64,000 bases of DNA, taken from positions 62,001 through 126,000 of the forward strand of contig CAVVVF010000001.1 in the NCBI GenBank assembly GCA_963751665.1, read 5' to 3'. The position numbers were made by a program, and so were the translations under genes. The notes under the pieces were generated by a model, which did not search any database, was not told where the DNA came from, and saw nothing but the letters and a program-made list of their open reading frames with translations. This DNA comes from AC-69 sp963751665. Its GTDB lineage: Bacteria > Actinomycetota > UBA4738 > HRBIN12. This document shows positions 45,822-55,968 of the stretch, piece by piece. Position 1 is the stretch's first letter, and every line of letters starts with the position of its first letter.

Positions 45822-46749
45822 CCGCGCTGGTCACCAAGGGGCTCACGAAGCGCTACGGCGGGGTGAACGTCGTCGACGGCCTGGATCTTTCCGTGGACCG
45901 GGGCGAGCTCTACGGGTTCCTGGGGCCGAACGGGGCCGGGAAGACGACGACCATCCGGATGGCCCTCGGGCTGATCTTCCCCTCGGGGGGCGAGGTCGAG
46001 CTGCTGGGAAAGCCCGTCTTCCGCGGTGGCCGTGACGATGCGCTCCGCCGGACCGGCGCGATGATCGAGGAGCCCGCCTTCTACCGCTTCCTGTCGGGCC
46101 GGCGGAACCTCGAGGTCTTCGCCCGGGCCGGTGGCGACGGCGAGGACGTTCGGCGGCGCCTGGCCCGCATCGAGCGAGGTCCTGGACGCAGGTCGGCCTG
46201 TCGACGGCAGGGGACAAGCGGGTGAAGGCGTACAGCCAGGGGATGCGGCAGCGCCTGGGGATCGCGCTCGCGCTCCTCGGGGAGCCGGAGATGCTCGTGC
46301 TGGACGAGCCCACGAACGGGCTGGACCCGGCCGGCATGCGGGAGGTCCGCCTGCTCCTTCGTCGCCTGGCTGACGGCGGCACCACCGTGTTCGTGTCGAG
46401 CCACCTGCTCGCGGAGGTCGAGGCGATGTGCGACCGCGTGGGCGTCCTGTCGCGCGGACGACTGGTGGCCGAGGGTCCACCCGGGAACCTGGGAGGGGCG
46501 GCCGAGCGGCTTCGGATCGAGGTCGACGACCCGCCGCGCGCCGCGGCGATCCTCCGCGGCATCGCGGGCGCAGAGCCTTCCGCCCCCGAGGGCCGGACCC
46601 TTCGGGTTCGCCTGGACGGCGCCACCGCGGCCGAGGTGAACGCCGCGCTGGTCGCTGCGGGCGTGGCCGTGAGCGCCCTCATCCCGGAGCGGGAGAGCTT
46701 GGAGGACGTGTTCATGTCGCTGGTGGAGGACGCCGGTGTTCAGGGTTGA
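45818..46749 (+). CDS. ABC transporter ATP-binding protein, frameshift in the middle
   Basis: GTG 45818. Walker A GPNGAGKTTTIRM, Q-loop region GAMIEEPAFYRFLSGRRNLE, signature YSQGMRQRLGIALAL, Walker B MLVLDEPTNGLDPAGM, and the H-loop SSHLL. About 310 residues with a C-terminal extension of about 85 residues ending ESLEDVFMSLVE, as in DRA/CcmA-type exporters. Two indels near 46,175-46,195 interrupt the frame. Drives the permease encoded 14 bases back into its 3' end. Confidence 0.85.
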
Positions 46750-47542
46750 GCTGACGAAGGCGTGGCGCCGGTGGCGGACGTATCTCGTGGCCGTGGCCCT
46801 GGGCGGCATCCCCGTGCTCATCGTGCTCGCGGTGAAGCTGTCCCCGCCCACGGGGGCGGACGCCCAGGACGCGCCGCCGTTCCTGGTCCAGATCGTGCGG
46901 AACGGCCTGTTCGCGCCCCTGACCGGGCTGGCGGTGATCCAGCCGTTCTTCCTGCCGCTCGCCGCCGGACTCTTCGCCGGTGATGCCATCGCCGGCGAGG
47001 CGCAGTCGGGCACGCTCCGCTACCTCCTGGTCCGGCCGGTGGCCCGGACCCGGCTGGTCCTGGCCAAGTACGGCGCGGCCATGGCGCTCCTGGGCCTCCT
47101 CCTCCTGTGGGTGGTGGGATGCGGCGCGTTCTGGGGGGGCGTGGTGTTCGGCTTCCACCCGCTCCCGACGCTGTCGGGGACGACGCTGTCCGTGGCGGAG
47201 GCGTCCCTTCGGATCGTGGCGGCCGCGGGCTACATCCTCCTCGGCGTCTCCGGCATCGTGGCCATCGGCGTGTTCATCTCCACGCTCACCGACTCCGGAC
47301 CCGGCGCCACGGTGGCGACCGTGATCCTCGGCATCGCCAGCGAGATCCTCGACCAGATCCCGAACCTTCGCGTGATCCACCCGTACCTGCCCACGCATGG
47401 ATGGCTGGCGTTCACGGACCTGTTCCGGTTCCCGGTCGACTGGGGCGCCATGCGGGGCGGGGTGATCGTCTCGGCCGCCTACACGGCCGTCTTCCTCGTC
47501 GCAGCGCTCGCCGTCTTCCGCCGAAAGGATGTCGTCTCGTAG
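46736..47542 (+). CDS. ABC transporter permease (ABC-2 type)
   Basis: 268 residues from GTG 46736, overlapping the ATPase gene. Six hydrophobic helices. EGDAIAGEAQSGTLRYLLVRPVARTRLVLAK type loop (here DAIAGEAQSGTLRYLL) is the ABC-2 permease signature. Probably exports a drug, lipid or peptide with the upstream ATPase and the LolA-like protein. Only 4 bases separate its end from the convergent pckA. Intact. Confidence 0.8.
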   Translation: MFRVELTKAWRRWRTYLVAVALGGIPVLIVLAVKLSPPTGADAQDAPPFLVQIVRNGLFAPLTGLAVIQPFFLPLAAGLFAGDAIAGEAQSGTLRYLLVRPVARTRLVLAKYGAAMALLGLLLLWVVGCGAFWGGVVFGFHPLPTLSGTTLSVAEASLRIVAAAGYILLGVSGIVAIGVFISTLTDSGPGATVATVILGIASEILDQIPNLRVIHPYLPTHGWLAFTDLFRFPVDWGAMRGGVIVSAAYTAVFLVAALAVFRRKDVVS

Positions 47543-47546
47543 GCCG

Positions 47547-49064
47547 CTAGCCCGCGGCCGAAACGATGTCCTTCGACAGCTCGGGGAAGCCAGTGAGGTG
47601 GGCCCGCCGCTCGGCCTTGAACCGCCGGACCAGGTCGGCGTACTCCGCCTGCCGTCCCTCTCGCTCGTACAGCCGTCGGGGCTGAAGGAGCTCGATGTCC
47701 TCGATCCCGGGGACCGCCTCGGCGACCAGGTAGCCGAAGTCGGGGTCCTCGGTCCACGAGATCGTCCCCTCGGCGATGGCCTTCACCACGGCCGACGAGT
47801 GCGGGATCTTCACCTTCTTCGAACGGTCGTCGTCCTCGCGGCCGCCCACCCGGCCCGTGTTCAGCAGGAACACCTCGATTGGATGGGACGCGAGCAGCTC
47901 GAGGATCCGGTTGCCCTGGAGGCCGTGGGGAAGTGGGAAGAACGGGTTGGTCCCCGGCACACGCAGGAACTTGCCCTCCTCGGCCTTGCCTCCGGCCGAC
48001 GTCCCGGTGGTCTCGCCGAGCATGAAATACGCGGCGGCCTGCTCCTGTGTCAGCTTGGCCACGGCGGGGATGATGTTCTCGTTCCAGTTCAGGATCAGCA
48101 GGCGATCGACCGTGCCGACCGTGCGGGCGTCGCGGTAGCGCCCCAGGTCGTCCATGCCGAACACGGCTCGGCCGTTCTTCGTGTACGAGGTCTCGAAGAA
48201 GTTCACCGTGCCTCGCTCGTCCTGGTACACGTTCTCCAGGTACGCGGTGGGCTCGGTGACCGCGCGGAAGATGTTCGGCTCGAAGTCGGGGTCCAGGCTG
48301 AAGGTCTTGGCGAAGCACCCGTTCTCGGTGCCGTACACCTTCCCGCCCGGCATGAGGGCCACGAAGTCGTCCTGCACCGGCAACGAGTCGTTCTGAGTGG
48401 TGAACGTGGTGGTGGTCTTGCCCGTCCCCGACAGCCCGATGATGAGGAACACCTTCTCGCCGTCGTCCGTGGGGATGACCTTGCACCCGGCGTGAAGCGC
48501 GAGGCCGCCGCGGTCGTAGACGATCGTGTTCCACATCCGAAGGCCGCCCTTCTTCGACTCGCCGAAGTAGTCGGAGTTCAGGACCCGGGTCACGCCGTTC
48601 GCCAGGTCGACGGCGATGACGCGGTCGTCCGGGTAGCCCGGCGCGGCCAGGTTCGGCGTGTAGATGACCTCGACCTCCGGCTCGCCGGCGTCGCGGGGGA
48701 AGTACAGCTTCTGCTGCATGCCGGCGATGTTCGCGTTGGCCTTCTCGATCGTGAGGCGGGCCGGCGTCCGGAAGGCCTCGTCGTTGCCGATGTAGCCGTC
48801 GATCACCACGACGTCCTGCTTGGCAAGGTACTCGTCCTGCATCGAGGCGATCCGCTCGTACTCCTCCCGCGTCATGGTCTTACCGCTTGCCGACGCCGGG
48901 TCGTCCGTGACCACGAACGTGCTGCCCGAGGACCGGGAGGTCACCCGGGTCTGCACGTTCACGTTGCCGAACTCCGTGATGCGGCACTGCGGCATCTCCT
49001 CGGTGAAGCTCCGAAGCTCCTCCGGGGAGGGGTTCTGGTGCACGGTTCGCGCTTCGACCAACAA
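47547..49064 (-). CDS. pckA: Phosphoenolpyruvate carboxykinase (ATP-dependent)
   Basis: 505 residues from TTG 49064, with AAGGAG about 7 bases upstream. The kinase-1a P-loop reads GLSGTGKTTTTF, and the kinase-2/metal site is near VQDDFVALMPGG. Other PEPCK marks are GLRMWNTIVYDRGG and GTNPFFPLPHGLQGN. It converts oxaloacetate and ATP to phosphoenolpyruvate, ADP and CO2. The ATP-dependent form is less common in actinobacteria, which usually carry the GTP-dependent enzyme; no second copy is seen here. Intact. Confidence 0.9.
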   Translation of the reverse strand: MLVEARTVHQNPSPEELRSFTEEMPQCRITEFGNVNVQTRVTSRSSGSTFVVTDDPASASGKTMTREEYERIASMQDEYLAKQDVVVIDGYIGNDEAFRTPARLTIEKANANIAGMQQKLYFPRDAGEPEVEVIYTPNLAAPGYPDDRVIAVDLANGVTRVLNSDYFGESKKGGLRMWNTIVYDRGGLALHAGCKVIPTDDGEKVFLIIGLSGTGKTTTTFTTQNDSLPVQDDFVALMPGGKVYGTENGCFAKTFSLDPDFEPNIFRAVTEPTAYLENVYQDERGTVNFFETSYTKNGRAVFGMDDLGRYRDARTVGTVDRLLILNWNENIIPAVAKLTQEQAAAYFMLGETTGTSAGGKAEEGKFLRVPGTNPFFPLPHGLQGNRILELLASHPIEVFLLNTGRVGGREDDDRSKKVKIPHSSAVVKAIAEGTISWTEDPDFGYLVAEAVPGIEDIELLQPRRLYEREGRQAEYADLVRRFKAERRAHLTGFPELSKDIVSAAG

Positions 49065-49209
49065 CCGGGTGCTCCTTCGACCGCTCGACGATCGGCGGCC
49101 CGGGAACGGGCCGCGTGCCTGATGAGGGGCTAGATTCTACCCGAGGACCTTGCCCGCTCGGCCGACACGGCGGGGGCGGACAGACGCCCGGACGGGCCGG
49201 AACGATGCC

Positions 49210-50214
49210 ATGGAGCTGACCGAGGACCAGCTGATCGCCGCCATCCGAAGGGTGCTGTCCGGGGAGTTCCCAGGAGTCCAGGTGGGGATCGGTGACGACG
49301 CCGCGGTCGTGGAGGCCCGGACCGGCTCCACGGTCCTCACGACCGACATGCTGATCGAGGGCGTGCACTTCGAGCGCGCGTCGATCTCGGCCCGGGACCT
49401 CGGCGCCAAGTCGATCGTGGTGAACCTCTCCGACGTCGCAGCCATGGCCGCCAGCCCCCGGTACGCGATGGTGTCGCTCGGGATCCCGGCCGACGTCGAA
49501 GCCTCGTGGGTGATGGAGCTCTTCGGCGGGATGCGGGCAGCGTGTGACGAGTACGCGCTGACGCTCGTGGGCGGCGACACCAACCGCGCCGACGCCGTCG
49601 TCATCGCGGTCGCGCTGGTGGGGGAGGTCGGCTCCGGGCACGCGGTCACGCGTTCGGGGGCTCACCCCGGTGACCTCGTCGTGGTCACCGGATCACTCGG
49701 GGCGGCGGCGGGGGGGTTCCTGCTCTCCCGGATCCATCCCTCGAAGCTGGCCGAGGCGCTGACCGAGCCGTGGGGCCGGGAGCTGCTGGACGCCCAGGCC
49801 CGGCCGGTGGCCCGGGTGGGCGAGGGCCAGTCCCTGGCGCAAGCCGGCGCGACGGCCATGATGGACCTGTCGGACGGGCTGGCCAAGGACCTGTCCCGCC
49901 TGTGTGAGGCGAGCGGGGTCGGGGCGCGGGTCGAACTGGCCAGGGTGCCGGTGGCGGAGGCGCTCTGGCGGGCCGCCGGGTTCCTGGAAGTCGACCCCCT
50001 GGAGCTCGCTCTGGCCGGCGGCGAGGACTACGAGCTGCTGGCCACCATCGACCTCACGAACCTGGAGAGGGCCCGGAACGACCTGCACGAGCGGTTCGGG
50101 GTGACGCTCACCGATGTCGGCGTCATCATCGAAGACGGGCTCGTCGCGGTCGACACCGAAGGCCGGGAGTCGCCGCTCGAGCCGAAGGGGTGGGATCACT
50201 TTGCCACGCGGTGA
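49210..50214 (+). CDS. thiL: Thiamine-monophosphate kinase
   Basis: 334 residues from ATG 49210. N-terminal VGIGDDAAVVEA (metal/ATP-binding), TTDMLIEGVHFE, NLSDVAAM, VGGDTNRAD and the C-terminal half with MMDLSDGLAKDLSRL and AGGEDYELL. Converts thiamine monophosphate to the pyrophosphate. It overlaps the start of thiD by 14 bases, so the two thiamine genes are coupled. No TPP riboswitch is recognisable in the 145 bp before the gene. Intact. Confidence 0.9.
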   Translation: MELTEDQLIAAIRRVLSGEFPGVQVGIGDDAAVVEARTGSTVLTTDMLIEGVHFERASISARDLGAKSIVVNLSDVAAMAASPRYAMVSLGIPADVEASWVMELFGGMRAACDEYALTLVGGDTNRADAVVIAVALVGEVGSGHAVTRSGAHPGDLVVVTGSLGAAAGGFLLSRIHPSKLAEALTEPWGRELLDAQARPVARVGEGQSLAQAGATAMMDLSDGLAKDLSRLCEASGVGARVELARVPVAEALWRAAGFLEVDPLELALAGGEDYELLATIDLTNLERARNDLHERFGVTLTDVGVIIEDGLVAVDTEGRESPLEPKGWDHFATR

Positions 50215-51015
50215 CGGCGAACGGCCCAGGGCCCTGACGATCGCCGGCTCGGACTCCGGGGGCGGGGCGGGGATCCAGGCCGACCTAAAGACGTTCGGCG
50301 CCCTCGGCGTGTACGGGATGACCGCCATCACCGCGGTCACCGTGCAGAACACCAAGGGGGTGAGCGGCTACGAGGAGCTGTCGCCCCAAACGGTGGGCGA
50401 GCAGATCCGGGCGGTCGTTACCGACATCGGCGTCGACGCCGCGAAGACCGGGATGCTCGCCTCGGCAGCGATCGTGGAGGCCGTTGCCGAGGCGTTGGCG
50501 GAGACGCGGGTCCCGAACCTGGTGGTCGACCCGGTGTTCATGTCCAAGCACGGGCACCCTTTGCTCGCCGACGATGCGCGTGGAGGCCCTGCGGGAGCGC
50601 ATCCTGCCCCTGGCCATCCTGGTGACGCCGAACCTCCCCGAGGCGAGCGGCCTGGCGGGGTTCCGGGTGGACTCCGCGGCGTCCATGAAGGAGGCGGCGG
50701 AGGCGATCCGGTCGTTCGGTCCCCGAGCCGTGCTGGTGAAGGGGGGGCACCTCTCCGGCGACCGGTCGGACGACCTGTTCTTCGACGGCACCCGGCTGCT
50801 GTGGGTGGAAGGGGAGCGCATCGACACGCCGAACACGCACGGGACCGGGTGCGTCCTGTCGTCGGCCATCACGGCTTACCTGGCCCGGGGGGACGACCTG
50901 CTCGACCGCGGTGCGGAGGGGAAAGTCCTTCGTCATCGAGGCCATCCGCCACGGGCTGGCCATCGGGCAGGGCATCGGGCCGGTGGACCCGTTGTGGGAG
51001 ATCCCTCCGCAGTAG
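50201..51015 (+). CDS. thiD: Hydroxymethylpyrimidine/phosphomethylpyrimidine kinase, two frameshifts
   Basis: Start taken as TTG 50201 inside the end of thiL. Ribokinase-fold landmarks: IAGSDSGGGAGIQADLKTF, GMTAITAVTVQNT, LVVDPVFMSKHG, LVTPNLPEA, VLVKGGHL and the anion-hole NTHGTGCVLSSAI. About 270 residues. Indels near 50,578 and 50,925 shift the frame; the corrected C-terminus is FVIEAIRHGLAIGQGIGP. Phosphorylates HMP and HMP-P for thiamine synthesis. Confidence 0.87.
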
Positions 51016-51036
51016 GACGCCGGGGCGGCGGGGGGT

Positions 51037-51228
51037 CTAGCCGGCCCGCTGGACCTTGCCGGCCTTCAGGCAGCTCGTGCAGACGTGGATCCGCTTCGGC
51101 GACCCGTTCACGAGAGCCCGGACCCGCTGGACGTTGGGATCGAACCTGCGGTTGGTCCGGTGGTGGGAATGGGACACCCGTTTGCCGAAGAACGGCTTCT
51201 TCCCGCAGATCTCACACACGGCTGCCAT
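51037..51228 (-). CDS. rpmB: Ribosomal protein L28
   Basis: 63 residues from ATG 51228. MAAVCEICGKKPFFGKRVSHSHHRTNRRFDPN is the standard L28 start, with a zinc-binding CxxC (CEIC) and a second pair CTSC near the C-terminus, so it is the Zn-containing (C+) form. Part of the large ribosomal subunit. Convergent with thiD, 21 bases apart. Intact. Confidence 0.95.
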   Translation of the reverse strand: MAAVCEICGKKPFFGKRVSHSHHRTNRRFDPNVQRVRALVNGSPKRIHVCTSCLKAGKVQRAG

Positions 51229-51329
51229 GGCGCGAGCAAGGGTAACAGACAGCCTCCGGTTCCCCGTCGCCTTGCGGGCGAGCCGTCCGGGGAGCAAAGT
51301 GGTCGAAGAACGAATCCTGAGGGGGCACC

Positions 51330-51905
51330 ATGCAATCACCTGACCGTCCCATCGTCCTGCACGTCTTCTCTCCCACCATCGAGCCGGGGAGGTCCATCCG
51401 ACAGGTCGTGGAGTCCGTGGGCGCGAATCGCGATCAGGTCAAGTTCGTGGCGCACTTCATCGGCTCGTTCCTCGTGTATACGCGAGTGGAGACCCCGAGC
51501 CTGGAGGATGCTCAGGCGTTCATCGCTGGTCCGCTGTGGGAGGCGGGCGTTCGTTCCCAGGCGTCCACCGAGATCAAGGTCTCGAGCATCAGGGGGCCCA
51601 AGCGGGCAAGCCCGCCCTACTGCGCACTCGTTCGGGTTCGCGCCGCCGGAAGTCCGTTCGACCTCCTGGACGCCCTAGACGACAGATTCAGACCCAAGTT
51701 CGACGAGAACGAATATTGGTATGGCGCGGCCGTCGTCACGGGCCGGGGGTTCGACGTCCTGGTGGACTTGGGAAGGCCGAGCTTCGAGGAGCTGTGGAAG
51801 GCGATCGCCGATGACCTCCTGACTGTGGAGGGGATCGCGGATACGGACTCGTCGTTCGCCTACCTGCCCGGCAACGCGATCCGCGGCGGGGAGGATGCCG
51901 GATAA
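51330..51905 (+). CDS. Hypothetical protein paired with a cyclase-type regulator
   Basis: 191 residues from ATG 51330 behind GAGGGGGC. No signal or membrane segment. Alternating hydrophobic strands (IVLHVFSPTIEPG, YCALVRVRAAGSPFDLLDAL and WYGAAVVTGRGFDVLVDLG) suggest two similar alpha/beta halves, perhaps like the ligand-binding domains of AsnC/Lrp or ACT proteins. I do not recognise a family. It overlaps the downstream cyclase gene by 11 bases, so a functional pair with that regulator is likely. Confidence 0.6.
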   Translation: MQSPDRPIVLHVFSPTIEPGRSIRQVVESVGANRDQVKFVAHFIGSFLVYTRVETPSLEDAQAFIAGPLWEAGVRSQASTEIKVSSIRGPKRASPPYCALVRVRAAGSPFDLLDALDDRFRPKFDENEYWYGAAVVTGRGFDVLVDLGRPSFEELWKAIADDLLTVEGIADTDSSFAYLPGNAIRGGEDAG

Positions 51906-54900
51906 AGGTGCCAGAGGGTCGAGGGCGCCCGTCGCCGAGCGAGGCGAGCGCAAGCTCGTTTCGGTCCTCTTCGCCGACCTCGCCGGGTACACGGCGCTCG
52001 CAGCATCCATGGATCCCGAGGAGGTCTATCGCTTCCTCCGCCCCGAGATGCACGCACTCCAGCGCATCGCCGAGACCTTCGGCGGCACGGTGCCGCAGAT
52101 CATGGGTGACGGCTTCATGGCCGTCTTCGGCGTACCGGTCGTCCACGAGGACGACGCCGAACGGGCGGTCCGCGCCGCGCTGGCCGTACGGGATCACGTC
52201 CGCGAACTGAACGCGGGGACCGAAGGCCTCCCGTTCCCCGAAGTCCACGCGGGCGTGAACTCAGGGGAAGTCATGGTCGCCCCGTCGGATGAGCTGGCGG
52301 GGTTCACCGTGATCGGCGACACGGTCAACACCGCGTCGAGGATCGCGGACCTGGCGCCCGGCGGGCGGGTGTTGGTCGACGAGCGCACGTGGGCCCGGAC
52401 CTCTGGCGTCATCCGTTACGGGCCTCAACAGACTCGGCAGGCCAAGGGCAAGCCCGACCTCGCGACATATGAGGCGCTCGGCGTCCGGGCGGCCCGCCGG
52501 GCCCCGCGACAGGGCCGGACGGGGGCGAGAGCGTTCGTCGACCGAGAGAACGTGATGCACCGACTTCGAGAGGAGACGTTCACGACCGAACGTGAAGCCA
52601 GATCCCGCGTCCTCGTCGTAACGGGCGAGCCCGGACTTGGCAAGTCGCGGGTCGCGGCGGAGTTCCGGAAACGCCTACGGCGCGGTTCCGTCCTGGTCGG
52701 CCGGTGCGTGCCGTTCGGCCCACAGCTCCCCCTGCACGCGCTGGCCGGAGCGATCGGCGGGGCAGCAGACGTCTCCCCGGGAGCGCCGCTCAAGGCGATC
52801 GAGGCCGGGGCCACGCGACTCGCGGAGCGCATCACGGGCGTCGACCGCAGGACCCTGGTCAGGGAGATGAGCCTGTTGCTGGCCGGGCGGGTCGCACCTG
52901 GGCAACCCCCGGATCGGTGCATGACGCGCTTCGGGCCGTCCGTACAGTCGTGGAGGGGCTGGCCAGGATGAAGCAGCCGGTGATCGTCGTGCTGGACGAC
53001 CTGCAGTGGGCGGACTCGGACCTCGTGAAGGCTATTGCGGACCTGAACCGCCAACCTTGGGACTGCCCGGTGCTGTTCCTCGGTCTCTCCCGGCCCGACA
53101 AAGTGATCGCGAAACTGCCCCGGCTCGAGCTCGGCTCGCTGCCGGACGGCGCGATGCTGGAGCTCGCCACAAGCGTCCTGGGCAAGGAGGCCTCTCTTGA
53201 ATCGATCCAGGCCCCGCTCGGGTGGGCCGCAGGCAACCCGTTGTTCCTCGAGGAGAGCCTGGGGATGCTGGTCGAGACGGGCGCGCTGGTGGCCGGAGCC
53301 GCCGGCTGGCGGGTGGCCCAGCCGAACCTCCTGCAGGTCGTGCCCTCGACGATCAGGTCGCTGATCGCCGCTCGGCTGGACGGGCTTCCACCGGACGAGA
53401 AGCAGGTGCTCCAGGACGCGTCGGTCGCGGGTGATGCGACGTGGGACGGGCTCGAGGAGCACCTGTCTGAGGTCCTCGATCCTCACCAGGCCCTGCTGTC
53501 GCTGGAGGGGCGCGACCTGCTGCGGCGTCGCGCCACGAGCGCCGTCCCGGGGACGGTCGAATACGGGTTCAAGCATCCGCTGATTCGCGAGGTGGCGTAC
53601 GAGTCGCTGCCGCGACTGGAGCGGGCCCGCCGGCATCTGCAGATCGCGGAGTGGTTGCGGGGACGTGCGCCGTCGACGTCGGACGAGCCCGTCGCCGCGC
53701 TGGCCCATCACTATGAGCGGGCGTGGGAGCTCGGGCGCTCGACGACGGGTCGGCGGCCGCCGATCGGTACCGCTCGGCTCGCGGTTCGGTATCTCGGCCG
53801 GTCGGCAGCGCAGACCCTCGCCTACCAGGCCCGATCCGCTGAGACTCTCTATGAGCGGGCCCTTCGCATCGTCTATGAAGATGAGGAAGGGATCGACCTT
53901 GCGACCACTGCCAAGCTCCACACGGGTCGGGCGGAAAGCTTGATCGAGATGGGGCGGCACCGCGAGGCCATCACCCACGCCACCCAGGCCAGGGCCATCG
54001 GCGATGGGCTGGGCGACCGGCGCTTGGCAGCCCGGGCGCTGCTCGCGCTGGGACGAGCCGAGAGCGACGCGGGCCGCATGCGTCGAGCTCGGGCGCTCCT
54101 GGAGAAGGCACGAGCGGAGTTCGGGATCCTGGGTGATGTCCGGGGGCAAGGGTGGGCGCTCCACCGCCTTTCCGAGACGTGGAGCCGAGATGACTACTCG
54201 CGCGAGTTGCTGGAGCTCCGCAAGGCCTACCGCCTCTTCGCGCGCTCGAGGGATCGGTGGGGTCGTTCGGTCGCGGCCCAGGACCTCGCGTATCTGCTCA
54301 CCACGCAGGGAGGCCCTGAGTTCCATCGGTGGCTCGAGGAGGCGAGCCGGCTCGCAGAGGACGATCGCGACCTTCGATCACGGGCTGCGGTGGCCAGGAC
54401 ACGTGGCTACTTCGCGTACTTCTGCGGCGAGTTCGGGGAGGCAATCCGGATCATGCGCGAAGCGAGGCCTCTGGCGGCTCAGGCAGGCGATCGCTATGCG
54501 GAGGCCGACACCGTCCTCATCGGTGCCATGGCCGCGGCCGCTGCCGGCCCTCCCGACGAGGCTGAGCGCCTGAGCCTGGAGGCCCTCGAACTCGCCGGTG
54601 AGCTGCGCTCGGCGAGGGTTCGAGCCACCGGGCTCCTGGCGGGTGCCCGGGCGGCGCTCAGATCCGGTTCGCCGTCGCTGGCTCAGAGCCGGCTCCGGGC
54701 GGCCCGGCTGATCATCGAGCAGAAGAAGATCCGCGTGATGCGGTGCGAAGCCCTTCTTTTCGAGGCATGGGTGGCGCTTGACCGGGGGGCCTGGGACAAG
54801 GTGTCGAACCTCAGCGTTCGCCTGGGTGCGGCGGTACGGGCGAGCGATTGGCTCATCCTCGAGCCGCTCGTTCCCCTCCTACGGGGACGAGCCTCCCTGG

Positions 54901-55352
54901 GCGCCGGCCGGCCGGATGAGGCGCGGCGCCACCTGGCCCGAGCCGTCTCGCTCGCTCGGTCCCTGGGCTCGGGCGGCTTCCTGGACTTAGCCGTGGCGTT
55001 GGAGAGGCAGTCCGCGTTGCTCACCGGGGCGGACATCGAAGTTGGACCGGACGCTGCGGTCGCGGAAAAGGAGATCGCCGCGGTTGTCCTGGAGAATGAG
55101 GGTCTGGACGCCCTCCTAGCCGGGGACGACGAGGGCGCGGCGACGGCATTCGGGCAAGCCGTCGAAACGTGGAGGACCATGGGTCGGACGGCCTGGCTGG
55201 CACGGTCCCTCGCGCTCCAGGCTGCGGCCGAGAACCGGCGTGGAGATCGGCGGATGGCCGGAAGGCTGTATCGCAGGGCCGAGGCCGTCCTCGACGAGCT
55301 GAAGACGCCGGCGAGGAACCGGATGCCGATCCTTTCGCCCATACACGATTGA
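51895..55352 (+). CDS. Class III cyclase / AAA-type ATPase / TPR regulator, one frameshift
   Basis: ATG 51895. Residues 20-185 are an adenylate/guanylate cyclase catalytic domain: SVLFADLAGYT and MGDGFMAVFG carry the two metal Asp residues, and GDTVNTASR is the conserved segment after them. A P-loop ATPase follows (VTGEPGLGKSRVAAEF; Walker B VIVVLDDLQWAD), and the C-terminal ~600 residues are TPR-like helical repeats (for example AKLHTGRAESLIEMGRHREAI). Total about 1,150 residues. It resembles actinobacterial AfsR/MalT-like cyclase regulators. One indel near 52,905 breaks the frame inside the ATPase. Partner: the small protein just upstream. Confidence 0.82.
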
Positions 55353-55355
55353 GGC

Positions 55356-55916
55356 TCAGCCCGAGGGAAGGATCCTCTTCAATCCCTTCTGAAGGGCTTC
55401 CTGCGTGAGCGGTCCCTGCCAGGTCATCGCGATCCGGCCCCCTGCGTCATAGAAGACGGTGTCGGGCTGGCCCACGAAGCCGAGGCCGTTTCGAACTGCG
55501 GCGGAGGGGTCGAACACGCTCGGGTAGGTCCACCCGAACTCGGCCATGAAGGACCGGGCCGAGGACCGCGAGTCAAGGATGTCCACCCCCAGGAACTGCA
55601 CGCGCGAGCCGTAGGAACGCGACGCGCTCGCCAGGTCCGGGGCCTCCTCTCGGCACGGGGCGCACCAGGCCGCCCAGATGTTCACCACCACAGGCGTGCC
55701 CTTCAGCTGGCCCAGCAGTTCCTGGAAGGTCGCGAGATCGAACGGGGGAAGGGCCGACGCATCGGTGGGCAGCAGCGCCGCCTGCGTCGCGTTCAGCGCC
55801 GGGACCGGCGTCCGATCGCCCCCGCCGACGTCCGAGGCGCCGCCCGTGCAGCCCGCGGCCACCGTCGACAGGACGACGAACACGATGGCCATCCGGCGGA
55901 GAGGCATCGGGTGCAT
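55356..55916 (-). CDS. TlpA-like thioredoxin-fold lipoprotein
   Basis: 186 residues from ATG 55916. Lipoprotein signal VFVVLSTVAAGCTGG, then a thioredoxin fold with the redox site WAAWCAPCREEAPDL (CxxC), GVDILDSRSSARSFM and the cis-Pro region VGQPDTVFYD. Extracytoplasmic thiol-disulfide exchange, for example in cytochrome c or oxidase maturation; the bc1-aa3 cluster at 31-38 kb would be a client. Convergent with the cyclase gene, 3 bases apart. Confidence 0.85.
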   Translation of the reverse strand: MHPMPLRRMAIVFVVLSTVAAGCTGGASDVGGGDRTPVPALNATQAALLPTDASALPPFDLATFQELLGQLKGTPVVVNIWAAWCAPCREEAPDLASASRSYGSRVQFLGVDILDSRSSARSFMAEFGWTYPSVFDPSAAVRNGLGFVGQPDTVFYDAGGRIAMTWQGPLTQEALQKGLKRILPSG

Positions 55917-55968
55917 GGTAGAACCCAGGTGTGGTATTCGCGCTTCTGACCGGATCGACCCTGATCTC

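Noticed and set aside
49065..49209. A TPP riboswitch before thiL
   Set aside because: The 145-bp gap lacks the conserved CUGAGA and ACCUGAUC-type THI elements.
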